A stretch of DNA of 64,000 bases from the NCBI RefSeq assembly GCF_012932495.1, contig NZ_JABCNG010000006.1, positions 310,001 through 374,000 of the forward strand. Reading direction: 5' to 3'. Below are positions 1 through 7,953 of the stretch, one piece after another. The notes below the pieces were generated by a model that had not been told where the DNA came from, searched no databases, and saw only the letters and a program-made list of their open reading frames with translations. The translations under genes were made by a program, and so were the position numbers. This DNA comes from Novosphingobium sp. SG919. Lineage in GTDB: Bacteria > Pseudomonadota > Alphaproteobacteria > Sphingomonadales > Sphingomonadaceae. The first letter of the stretch is position 1; each line of letters opens with the position of its first letter.

Positions 1-8
1 GCGCCACC

Positions 9-1835
9 ATGCGCCGTGATTGCCATTCCATGCCCAGCCGCGGCCGGCTGGCGCTGGGCCTTTCGCTTGCCTTGCCCCTGCTGGCTTCGCCCGTGCAGGG
101 CTCAGCCCAGGGGCTGCCGCCCGGCCTGGTCAGCCAGGTCTTGCAGAATGCCGACCCCACCACCCTGGCCACGATCGCCAATGCCATGGGCAATGCCGGC
201 ATGGGCAATGGCGGCAGCATGCCCAGCGTGCCATTGGCCGTACCGACCGCCAGCCCGACGTCGCCGCCGGCGGCTCTGGTCGATGCTGGGGCACCGCCCG
301 TTACCCCCGGCGCGGCACCGGCGGCCAGTTATGCCGCCAATGCGGCCAGCCCGGTGTTTGGCGCGCAGCTGTTCACCGGTGCCTTTGCCCGCACGGGCGC
401 AGCCCATTTCAACCCCGATTACGTGGTCACGGCGGGAGACCGGGTGGTGCTGCGGCTGTGGGGAGCGTTCCAGTTTGCCCAGGTGCAGACGGTGGACCCG
501 CAAGGCAACGTGTTCCTGCCCAATATCGGCCCGATCCACCTGGCCGGCGTGCGCAACCAGGATCTGCAACGGGTGGTCACGGGCGCGGCGGCCGCGACGT
601 TTCGCAGCAACGTCTATGTCTATGCCTCGCTGGCCGAAGCGCAGCCGGTGCGCGTGTTCGTGGGCGGCTTCGTGCGGCGGCCGGGGCTTTATGACGGCAC
701 CAGCATGGATGGCCTGCTGCATTACCTGGACGCAGCCGGCGGCATCGATCCCGATCGCGGCACTTTCATCGATGTGGAGGTCAAGCGCGGCGAGCAGGTG
801 CGCGCCCACGTGAATCTCTACCAGTTCCTGTTTCGCGGGGTCATGCCGCCGGTGCCGCTGGGCGATGGCGACGTGATCTTCGTCGGGCCGCGTCAGCAGA
901 CGGTGAGTGTGCTGGGCCTGGCCAACAATGCCAACGTCTTTGAATTTCCGCGCAATGCCCACCCCACCACCGCCGATGTCATGTTGCTCGCCGGGCCGCA
1001 GCCATCGGCCACGCACATGCGTATCACGCGTAACACCGGGCCGGTGAAGAACGTGGATTATCGCCCGCTCGCCGATGCCGGCGCCCTGCCAGTTGGCAAT
1101 GGCGATACCATCGAATTTACCGCCGACAAGAAGGCCGGCACGATCACCGTGCGGATCGAGGGCGAGCATGAAAGCCCGCAGGAATATGTGCTGCCCTATG
1201 GCGCGCACCTGGGCGATCTGTTGCAGCAGATCCGCTTTTCGCAGCGATCGGATGCGGGCAGCATCCAACTGTTCCGGCAGAGCGTGAAGGACCGGCAAAA
1301 AACCATGCTGGACGCCAGCCTGCACAGCCTGGAACAGGCCGCACTGACGGCGCGATCGGGCACCAACGATGAAAGCCAGTTGCGCCGCAACGAGGCCGAC
1401 CTGATCCTGCAATGGATCGACCGCGCGCGAAAGGTGCAGCCGCTGGGCCAGGTGGTGATCGGCCAGGGCCCGGCGCGCGACGACCTGCTGCTGGAAAACG
1501 GCGACCTGCTGCACGTGCCCACGCGCGATGGCCTCGTGCTGGTTAGCGGCGAAGTTCTGTTCCCCAATGCCGTCGCCTGGCAACAGGGCCTGGACGCCAA
1601 TGGCTATGTCAGCCGTGCAGGCGGCTATACCCAGAAAAGCGCCGCGCGCCGTATCGTGGTGGCCCACGCCGACGGCAGTTTCGAGGAAGTTGCCGCACAA
1701 AGCCACGCCGTGCGCAGCGGCGATGACCTGCTCGTGCTGCCCCGCATCGACACAAAATCGCGCCAGATCCTCAAAGACATGACGCAGATCCTCTACCAGA
1801 TCGCAGTGAGCGCCAAGGTTGTGCTGGGGCTTTGA
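9..1835 (+). CDS. KpsD/Wza-like polysaccharide export (OPX) protein, SLBB domains
   Basis: Probable outer-membrane/periplasmic export component that carries capsular polysaccharide across the envelope. The N-terminus has a signal peptide (hydrophobic LALGLSLALPLLA, cleavage near SAQG) and no lipobox cysteine, as in KpsD rather than lipoprotein Wza. A polysaccharide-export domain begins near residue 134 (DYVVTAGDRVVLRLWG, then VDPQGNVFLPNIGP), followed by SLBB-type beta-grasp segments near residues 215-300 (VFVGGFVRRPGLY) and 505-570 (VLVSGEVLFPNAV). At 608 residues it is close to KpsD size. I kept the first ATG, but the ATG at position 30 gives a more conventional signal peptide and no ribosome site can be judged so near the window edge. 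With kpsS at 20 kb this points to an ABC-dependent (group 2-like) capsule system extending upstream of the window. Confidence 0.85.
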   Translation: MRRDCHSMPSRGRLALGLSLALPLLASPVQGSAQGLPPGLVSQVLQNADPTTLATIANAMGNAGMGNGGSMPSVPLAVPTASPTSPPAALVDAGAPPVTPGAAPAASYAANAASPVFGAQLFTGAFARTGAAHFNPDYVVTAGDRVVLRLWGAFQFAQVQTVDPQGNVFLPNIGPIHLAGVRNQDLQRVVTGAAAATFRSNVYVYASLAEAQPVRVFVGGFVRRPGLYDGTSMDGLLHYLDAAGGIDPDRGTFIDVEVKRGEQVRAHVNLYQFLFRGVMPPVPLGDGDVIFVGPRQQTVSVLGLANNANVFEFPRNAHPTTADVMLLAGPQPSATHMRITRNTGPVKNVDYRPLADAGALPVGNGDTIEFTADKKAGTITVRIEGEHESPQEYVLPYGAHLGDLLQQIRFSQRSDAGSIQLFRQSVKDRQKTMLDASLHSLEQAALTARSGTNDESQLRRNEADLILQWIDRARKVQPLGQVVIGQGPARDDLLLENGDLLHVPTRDGLVLVSGEVLFPNAVAWQQGLDANGYVSRAGGYTQKSAARRIVVAHADGSFEEVAAQSHAVRSGDDLLVLPRIDTKSRQILKDMTQILYQIAVSAKVVLGL

Positions 1836-1837
1836 CC

Positions 1838-1884
1838 AACGGGGTTTGGCGCGTTCTGCCTACAGGCAGCAATCGCACCCCGTT
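1838..1884 (+). terminator. Two-tier inverted repeat after the export gene
   Basis: Just past the stop codon, outer arms AACGGGGT (1838-1845) and ACCCCGTT (1877-1884) are perfectly complementary and enclose an inner hairpin CTGCCT-AC-AGGCAG (1856-1869). No U-run follows, so a transcription end or a structured RNA element is plausible but not certain. Confidence 0.4.
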
Positions 1885-2004
1885 GCAGCGCAACGGTCCT
1901 TGCCGGGAACTGTGAGCAGAACCATTCGACCTATTTGCAATCATCATGCGTCAGGCAGCATCCCGAACGCTAGGCATGCGTCTCTTTGAAGAGTGACCCT
2001 GCCC

Positions 2005-2112
2005 ATGTCCCTGATTGCTGAGCGTCATGAGACGGCCGACCGGTATTGCCGCGCCGGGGTGGTTGACCGCACGCTGCACGTGCTTCCCCCCTTCGGCGCC
2101 AGCTTGTCATGA
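2005..2112 (+). CDS. Possible 35-residue leader ORF coupled to bisC
   Basis: An ATG at 2005 opens a 35-codon frame (MSLIAERHET...FGASLS) whose TGA overlaps the bisC start codon as ATGA. A weak GAAGAG lies 11 bases upstream of the ATG. I know no homologue and the peptide has no stretch of repeated amino acids that would suggest attenuation. It may be chance in GC-rich DNA; the exact 4-base overlap is the only reason to record it. Confidence 0.2.
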   Translation: MSLIAERHETADRYCRAGVVDRTLHVLPPFGASLS

Positions 2113-4403
2113 CCCGCTATTCTGCTGCCCATTGGGGCGTCTATGAGATCAACGCCGGGGCGGGCGATGATGCGCCGCACCTTTCGCCGCTGCGCGCCGA
2201 CCCCGATCCCAATCCCATCGGGCTCGACCAGTTGGACGACAGCATGACCCGGCTGCGCATCGCCCGCCCGGCCGTTCGAAAAGGTTGGCTGGAGGGACGA
2301 AAGCGCGCGGGACGCGGCGAAGAACCGTTTGTCGAGCTCTCCTGGGACGAAGCGCTGGACATGACCGCCGCCGAAATAGCGCGGGTACGGCATAACCATG
2401 GCAACGAGGCGATCTTCGGCGGCTCCTACGGATGGGCCAGTGCCGGCCGCTTTCACCACGCGCAAAGCCAACTCCATCGCTTCTACAATGCGCTGGGCGG
2501 TTATGTGCGGAGCGTAGACAGCTATAGCCTGGGCGCGGGGCGGGTGCTGATGCCGCATATCGCCACCAGCATGGACGAAAGCAACGCCTCCCATACGAGT
2601 TGGGACGTGCTGGAGGCGCATTGCAGCCTGTTCGTCAGCTTCGGCGGTGTCCCGCTCAAGAACACGCGCGTCTCTTCCAGCGGTGCTGGCCGTCATCGTG
2701 CGCGCGCTGGCCTCAAGCGCCTGCGAGAAGCCGGCGCACGGATCATCAACATTGGTCCGGTGGGCGATAATCTGGGCGACGGTGATGCAGGGGAATGGAT
2801 TGCCATCCGCCCCAACACCGACACGGCCATGATGCTGGCACTGGCGTGGGTGGTGCTGCACGATCCGCTGTTCGACCGCAGCTTCCTGGACAGTCACACG
2901 GTCGGCTTCGACATCTTCCGCGCCTATCTGCTGGGACAGGCGGACGCCACGCCCAAAACACCGCAATGGGCAGCGGCGATCACGGGCGTCCCCGCGGCTC
3001 GCATCGCCGCCCTCGGCCATGACCTGCTGCGCCATCGCACCATGCTCAATTGCGCCTGGGCGTTGCAGCGCGCCGCGCACGGCGAACAGCCATTCTGGGC
3101 ATTGGTGGCGTTGGCCGCAATGGTCGGCCAGATCGGTCTGCCCGGGGGCGGCTATGGCCTTGGCTATGGCGCGATGAATGTCATGGGCAGCGCCCACCCG
3201 CGCCTGCCCGGCCCGGTCTTTCCGCAGGGGCGCAACAGCGTTGTAACGTTCATCCCTTGCGCCCGCATTGCCGACATGCTGCTGCATCCGGGGGAGCGCT
3301 TCACCTATAATGGCGGATTGCACAGCTATCCAGATATCCGCTTGGTGCATTGGGCCGGTGGCAATCCCTTCCACCATCACCAGGATCTGAACCGGCTTCG
3401 GCAGGGATGGGCGCGTCCGGATACGATCATCGTGCAGGAACAGCATTGGACCCCGGTCGCGCGGCAGGCCGACATCGTCCTGCCTGCAACCATCTCGCTG
3501 GAACGCGACGATATCGGCTTTGCCACGCGCGAAGGGCTTTTCGTGGCCATGCGCCAGGCCACGCCGCCGCAGGGGGAAGCGCGCGATGATCACGAAATCT
3601 TCGCCGCTCTCAGCCGTCGTCTTGGCGTGGAGCAAGCCTTTACCGAGGGGCTAGACACGACCGGCTGGCTTCGCCGCATCTATGGCGAATGCGCGGAAAA
3701 GATCGCAGCCAACGGGATCGACCTGCCCGACTTCGATCAATTCTGGGAAGACGGGCTGATCGATCTGTCAGTCCATGACGCCCCCCATGTGATGCACGCC
3801 GATTTCCGCGACGATCCGCGCGCGCATCCACTGCCGACGCCATCGGGCAAGATCGAAATCTTTTCGGAGCGGATCGCCGCTTTTGACCTTCCCGACTGCC
3901 CCGGCCATCCCGTGTGGCTCGAGCCGTTCGAGTGGCTTGGCCATGAAAAGGCCGAAACGTATCCGTTGCACCTGCTGTCCGATCAGCCCGAGCGGCGATT
4001 GCACAGCCAGCTTGACGCAAGTCCTTATAGCAGAGCGGGAAAGGTTGCCGGGCGCGAGCCGGTCTACCTCAACCGTGCCGACGCGGCCGCGCGCGGCATC
4101 ATCGATGGCGATCTGGTCGAATTGTTCAATGATCGGGGCCGCTGCCTTGCCGGCGCGATCCTGAGCGACGCGATCATGCCGGGCGTCGCGCGGCTGGCGA
4201 CCGGCGCCTGGTTCGATCCCGGCACGGACCTTGAACGGCATGGCAATCCCAACGTGCTGACGCTCGACCGGGGCGCCTCGGGCTTGTCCCAGGGGTGCGT
4301 TGCGCAAACCTGCCTGGTCCAGGCGCGGCTGTTCGCAGGAGAACCGCCGCCCGTGACGGTGTTCGATCCGCCGCCGATCGCGCAACGCGATGGCAACCTC
4401 TAG
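2109..4403 (+). CDS. bisC: BisC/TorA-type molybdopterin oxidoreductase (biotin/methionine sulfoxide reductase family)
   Basis: Cytoplasmic bis-MGD molybdoenzyme of the DMSO reductase family that reduces S- or N-oxides, most like biotin sulfoxide reductase BisC. The signature GGSYGW carries Tyr107 and Trp109, and VDSYS places a serine (Ser140) at the spacing of the molybdenum ligand of Rhodobacter DMSO reductase (Tyr114, Trp116, Ser147). The C-terminal cofactor-binding domain includes LHLLSDQPERRLHSQLD and ends with the usual GLSQGCVAQTCLVQ segment. The 764-residue length fits BisC. The protein starts directly with YSAAHWGVYE and has no twin-arginine signal, unlike TorA/DorA, so it should stay in the cytoplasm. 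A bioBFDA operon lies 20 kb away, but no direct link is visible. No chaperone or cytochrome partner is adjacent. Confidence 0.88.
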   Translation: MTRYSAAHWGVYEINAGAGDDAPHLSPLRADPDPNPIGLDQLDDSMTRLRIARPAVRKGWLEGRKRAGRGEEPFVELSWDEALDMTAAEIARVRHNHGNEAIFGGSYGWASAGRFHHAQSQLHRFYNALGGYVRSVDSYSLGAGRVLMPHIATSMDESNASHTSWDVLEAHCSLFVSFGGVPLKNTRVSSSGAGRHRARAGLKRLREAGARIINIGPVGDNLGDGDAGEWIAIRPNTDTAMMLALAWVVLHDPLFDRSFLDSHTVGFDIFRAYLLGQADATPKTPQWAAAITGVPAARIAALGHDLLRHRTMLNCAWALQRAAHGEQPFWALVALAAMVGQIGLPGGGYGLGYGAMNVMGSAHPRLPGPVFPQGRNSVVTFIPCARIADMLLHPGERFTYNGGLHSYPDIRLVHWAGGNPFHHHQDLNRLRQGWARPDTIIVQEQHWTPVARQADIVLPATISLERDDIGFATREGLFVAMRQATPPQGEARDDHEIFAALSRRLGVEQAFTEGLDTTGWLRRIYGECAEKIAANGIDLPDFDQFWEDGLIDLSVHDAPHVMHADFRDDPRAHPLPTPSGKIEIFSERIAAFDLPDCPGHPVWLEPFEWLGHEKAETYPLHLLSDQPERRLHSQLDASPYSRAGKVAGREPVYLNRADAAARGIIDGDLVELFNDRGRCLAGAILSDAIMPGVARLATGAWFDPGTDLERHGNPNVLTLDRGASGLSQGCVAQTCLVQARLFAGEPPPVTVFDPPPIAQRDGNL

Positions 4404-4410
4404 AACCGGG

Positions 4411-4436
4411 AACTTTCGGCGCCAGATCAGAAAGTT
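4411..4436 (+). terminator. Hairpin downstream of bisC
   Basis: AACTTTC (4411-4417) and GAAAGTT (4430-4436) form a perfect 7-bp stem with a 12-base loop directly after the bisC stop. It lacks a T-run, so it is only a weak terminator candidate. Confidence 0.3.
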
Positions 4437-4526
4437 GTCCAAACAACCTTGTTGCGCGCCGCGCATGACAAATTCTTCATGGAACTCCACCGCCCTTCCC
4501 ACGCTGTGTCGCGACGAAGGAGATAG

Positions 4527-4754
4527 ATGATGCGCAAAGGTCTTGTTCTGATTGCCGCCTTGGCCACCGCCACCCTTTCCGTCCAGCCGGCCATGGCCAA
4601 GGGCTGCATCCGGGGTGCCGTGGCAGGTGGTGTGGCCGGACATTTCGTGGGCAAGGGCCATGCCCTGGCCGGTGCGGCGGCGGGCTGCGTGGTGGCGCAT
4701 CATCACTATGCCAAGAAAGCGCGGGCCCAAGCACAGGCAGGCCATCCCGGTTGA
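4527..4754 (+). CDS. Small exported glycine-zipper-like protein
   Basis: A 75-residue protein with a clear signal peptide (MMRKGLVLIAALATATLSV, cleavage after AMA) and a mature part containing small-residue spacing GAVAGGVAGHFVGKG and AGAAAGC, like glycine-zipper segments that insert in or lie on membranes, then a His/Lys-rich tail (HHHYAKKARAQ). A strong ribosome site (GAAGGAGA) precedes a double ATG. Its stop overlaps the start of the DUF2252 gene, so the two are probably co-translated. The function is unknown. Two cysteines in the mature region could form a disulfide in the periplasm. Confidence 0.7.
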   Translation: MMRKGLVLIAALATATLSVQPAMAKGCIRGAVAGGVAGHFVGKGHALAGAAAGCVVAHHHYAKKARAQAQAGHPG

Positions 4755-5929
4755 AGATCACCCCCGATCGCCGTGACGCCGCGCTGGAGGCACGGCGCGC
4801 GTTGAAGATGGCGCGGTCGGTCCATGCCTATGTGCGGGGCAACACGGCGCAGTTCTACCAATGGCTGCAAGCCTCACCCGCCATGGCGCATATACCGGCT
4901 GGGCCGGACGTGTGGATTTGTGGCGACTGCCACTTGGGCAACCTGGGCCCGCTGGCTGATCGGCACCACGATTTTGCCATCCAGATTCGCGATCTGGACC
5001 AGACGGTGATCGGCAACCCGGCGCTCGATCTCATTCGCCTGGGACTGTCGCTCGAAACCGCCGCACGCAGTTCCGACCTGCCGGGCGTTGTCACCGCGCA
5101 AATGCTGGCGGCGATGATCGATGGCTATGCCCGCGCGCTGTCCCCCGAAACCGAAGACGACCCGACCGAGCCCAAGGTGGTGCGCGCCGTGCGCCGCCGC
5201 GCTGCGGGCCGCCGGTGGCGGCATCTGGCCAACGAGCGGATCGATGGCCCCGCCCCCACGCTGCCGCTGGGCAAGCGGTTCTGGCGCCTGGCCGATCACG
5301 AGCGTGATGCGGTGGATGCGCTTTTTGCCGATTCGCACGTGCGAACGCGGGCCCTGGCGCTCGCCGGCTATGGCGAGGAAGGACACCTGCGCGTGCTGGA
5401 TGCGGCCTATTGGCGCAAGGGGTGCAGTTCGCTGGGCCGCTTGCGCCATGCCGTGGTATTGGGCGTGCGCGCCGACAAGCATGGCCCCGAATACCTCGCC
5501 TTGGTCGATATCAAGGAAGCCATTCCTTCAGTGGCGCCAGCAGCGCCGGGGGCGACCATGCCATCCGATCCCGCGCAGCGCGTGGTCGCTGGCGCCCGCG
5601 CGCTGGCGCCCAACCTGGGCGAGCGGATGATCCCCGCCCACCTGCTGGGCAAGTCTGTGGTGCTGCGCGAACTGGCACCGCAAGACCTCAAGATCGAGGT
5701 GGCACAATTCTCGCGCCGGCAGGCGGTCGCAGCAGCATCTTACCTCGCCTACATCGTCGGCATGGGCCATGCCCGGCAGATGAGCGATGCCACGCGCTAC
5801 GCCTGGCGCGACATGCTGCTGCCGGACCAAGCACAGGCCGATGGGCCATCCTGGCTGTGGCAAACCGTGGTCGACCTGGCGGCGCGGCACGAGGCCGGCT
5901 ACCTTGAGCATTGCCGCAACCTGATGTGA
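4751..5929 (+). CDS. DUF2252 family protein
   Basis: A 392-residue member of the DUF2252 family (COG4320), a group with a kinase-like fold and no established biochemical role. Supporting segments are KMARSVHAYVRGNTAQFYQW near residue 20, ICGDCHLGNLGP near 55 and FAIQIRDLDQTVIGNPALDLIRL, equivalent to the D/H-rich and D-x-D motifs of aminoglycoside-phosphotransferase-like folds. The start is an unusual TTG overlapping the stop of the preceding small gene (TTGA); the next in-frame ATG would cut into the conserved KMA...RG block, so the TTG or another upstream start is needed. Translational coupling to the exported small protein is likely, but this protein itself has no signal peptide. Confidence 0.8.
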   Translation: MKITPDRRDAALEARRALKMARSVHAYVRGNTAQFYQWLQASPAMAHIPAGPDVWICGDCHLGNLGPLADRHHDFAIQIRDLDQTVIGNPALDLIRLGLSLETAARSSDLPGVVTAQMLAAMIDGYARALSPETEDDPTEPKVVRAVRRRAAGRRWRHLANERIDGPAPTLPLGKRFWRLADHERDAVDALFADSHVRTRALALAGYGEEGHLRVLDAAYWRKGCSSLGRLRHAVVLGVRADKHGPEYLALVDIKEAIPSVAPAAPGATMPSDPAQRVVAGARALAPNLGERMIPAHLLGKSVVLRELAPQDLKIEVAQFSRRQAVAAASYLAYIVGMGHARQMSDATRYAWRDMLLPDQAQADGPSWLWQTVVDLAARHEAGYLEHCRNLM

Positions 5930-6419
5930 CCGGCCCGCCGGCTGCCTGCCTTCCGACCAGATAGTCCATCCTGCGCCGTGACGGCAGATTCGCCACACGT
6001 CGCGCTTTCTCGACCGGGCAAGGCGAGGATGCGCTTTTGGCGTGTTCCGGCAAGGATTGCGCGGCCCAAGGCCGCTTGAAATGCCGGCGCGCTCGCCGGT
6101 CTGCTCCGAAACGAAAGTAAATACTGAGTATTTGTGCGGATAGTGCATTTCGCGGCGGCGCGATTCATTGCTTCCGGAGGTTTCTCGGCTCGCACCGGGG
6201 GCGGAAGTGAGGAATTGTTGTTTCACCGGCAGCAAGACGCAGCCGAAAAAATGCAAACGGTCGCCCGCGCGGCGGTGGCTCCGGTCTGCCATCCACTGGC
6301 CGAACCACCGCCCGCCATGGCGCCCGATGCACACGGATTTCAGACCTGTCGCCACGCAAAGGCCCGCCAATATTAAGGCTTTTGCCACGGGATATCACGT
6401 ATGAAAGGGGGCATGCGCC
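5930..6419. other. 490-bp intergenic region upstream of wecC
   Basis: No convincing gene. Short plus-strand frames at 6134-6404 have no ribosome site and unremarkable composition. The region contains a perfect inverted repeat at 6119-6133 and presumably the promoter for wecC, but no clear -35/-10 pair was found. Confidence 0.5.
6119..6133. promoter_or_regulatory. Perfect inverted repeat, possible operator
   Basis: AAATAC-TGA-GTATTT is a perfect 6-bp dyad with a 3-base spacer in an AT-rich patch of otherwise GC-rich DNA, about 290 bp before wecC. It has the look of a dimeric regulator site; the regulator is unknown. Confidence 0.3.
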
Positions 6420-7742
6420 ATGGCCACTGCGGCGCCTTTGAGGGATGAAACCGAAGAGATGATGACCCCTGCCCACCGCTTCAAGCGGGTTTCCGTGATC
6501 GGCCTTGGCTATATCGGCCTGCCCACTGCCGCCGTCTTTGCCTCACGCGGGATCGATGTGATCGGCGTGGACGTGAACGAAATCGCAGTGCAGACGATCA
6601 ACAAGGGCCGCATCCACATCGTGGAGCCCGACCTGGACATGGTGGTGCATGCCGCCGCACGGGAAGGGCGCCTGCGCGCGACATTGAAGCCCGAGCCGGC
6701 CGACGCGTTCCTGATCGCCGTGCCCACCCCGTTCCGCGATGGCCACGAACCCGATCTTTCCTACATCGAGGCAGCAGCGCGCGCGATTGCGCCGGTGCTG
6801 GCCAAGGGGAACCTCGTGGTGCTGGAAAGCACCTCGCCCGTGGGCACGACTGAACAAATCGCGGCCTGGCTGGCCGAAGCGCGCCCGGACCTGAGCTTTC
6901 CGCAGGAAGCGGGCGAAGCGGCGGACGTTGCCGTCGCCTATTGCCCCGAACGCGTGCTGCCCGGCCATGTGCTGCGCGAGCTGGTGGAGAACGATCGGGT
7001 GATCGGCGGCCTCACCCCGCGCTGCTCGGCCGAAGCCGTGGCGCTCTACAGCACGTTCGTGAAAGGCGAATGCGTGGTCACGTCCGCTCGCACGGCCGAG
7101 ATGTGCAAGCTGACCGAAAACGCGTTTCGCGACGTGAACATCGCCTTTGCCAACGAGCTGTCGATGATCTGCGACAAGCTGGACATCAGCGTGTGGGAAC
7201 TGATCCGGCTGGCCAACCGCCATCCGCGCGTCAATATCCTGCAGCCGGGGCCGGGCGTGGGCGGGCACTGCATCGCCGTTGACCCGTGGTTCATCGTCAA
7301 CCGCAGCCCGGACGAATCGCGCCTGATCCACACCGCGCGCCAGGTGAACGACAGCAAGCCGCACTGGGTGGTGGAAAAGGTCTTGGCTGCGGCGCGCGCG
7401 GTGGCCGCACGCAAGGACTGCGCCCCCGAACAGGTGCGCGTGGCCACGTTTGGCCTGGCGTTCAAGCCCGACATCGATGACCTGCGCGAAAGCCCTGCGG
7501 TGGAAATCGTCAAGGACCTGTCCACCCATTTCTCGCGGCCGCTGCTGGTCGTGGAACCCAATATTGCCGTGCTGCCGCCTGCACTGGCGGCCTGCGGCGT
7601 TGAACTGATCGATGGCTTTGCCGCTCTCGATCAAGCCGATGTCTGGACCCTGCTGGTCGATCACCGCCCGTTCAAGACCGTTTCGCCCAAGCGGCGCGAC
7701 GGGGTGGAGATTGTGGACGCACGCGGGATCTGGACGGACTGA
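6420..7742 (+). CDS. wecC: UDP-N-acetyl-D-mannosamine dehydrogenase
   Basis: NAD-dependent oxidation of UDP-ManNAc to UDP-ManNAcA, an acidic precursor for the polysaccharide. The Rossmann motif VIGLGYIGLPTA is at about residue 24, the VLESTSPVGTTEQIA strand near 140, and the catalytic cysteine lies in GVGGHCIAVDPWF (Cys284); the C-terminal UDP-binding domain has FGLAFKPDIDDLRESPA. Length (440 with the first ATG) is slightly above the usual ~420 because of a 20-residue N-terminal tail, so the ATG pair near 6459 is an alternative start. No wecB epimerase is in the window, so UDP-ManNAc must be made elsewhere. It precedes the giant glycosyltransferase gene by 211 bp, with a hairpin between them. 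Confidence 0.88.
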   Translation: MATAAPLRDETEEMMTPAHRFKRVSVIGLGYIGLPTAAVFASRGIDVIGVDVNEIAVQTINKGRIHIVEPDLDMVVHAAAREGRLRATLKPEPADAFLIAVPTPFRDGHEPDLSYIEAAARAIAPVLAKGNLVVLESTSPVGTTEQIAAWLAEARPDLSFPQEAGEAADVAVAYCPERVLPGHVLRELVENDRVIGGLTPRCSAEAVALYSTFVKGECVVTSARTAEMCKLTENAFRDVNIAFANELSMICDKLDISVWELIRLANRHPRVNILQPGPGVGGHCIAVDPWFIVNRSPDESRLIHTARQVNDSKPHWVVEKVLAAARAVAARKDCAPEQVRVATFGLAFKPDIDDLRESPAVEIVKDLSTHFSRPLLVVEPNIAVLPPALAACGVELIDGFAALDQADVWTLLVDHRPFKTVSPKRRDGVEIVDARGIWTD

Positions 7743-7854
7743 GCGCCCGATCCGCAACCCCGCCTTGCGCGCGGCTGACGAACTGACCTTCGTCACGCGC
7801 CAGGCGGCGGGGGCCAGCCGCCAGAGGGCGGACGGCAGCGGATAACGCAGCGGC

Positions 7855-7871
7855 GGTGGCCGGGGGCCACC
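7855..7871. terminator. GC-rich hairpin between wecC and the giant glycosyltransferase gene
   Basis: GGTGGCC-GGG-GGCCACC is a perfect 7-bp stem with a 3-base loop. There is no T-run, so it may attenuate rather than end transcription. Confidence 0.3.
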
Positions 7872-7953
7872 AGACCAAGCCGCCAGCGTTTCGGATCGGG
7901 CTCTCTTCCACAACTGTGCAAGCCCCGGTCGATCGGGGCGCCGTGGGGAGCCG

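Noticed and set aside
6134..6404. Two overlapping ~80-codon frames before wecC
   Set aside because: No ribosome site, low-complexity Ala/Pro/Arg content, mutually overlapping in different frames.
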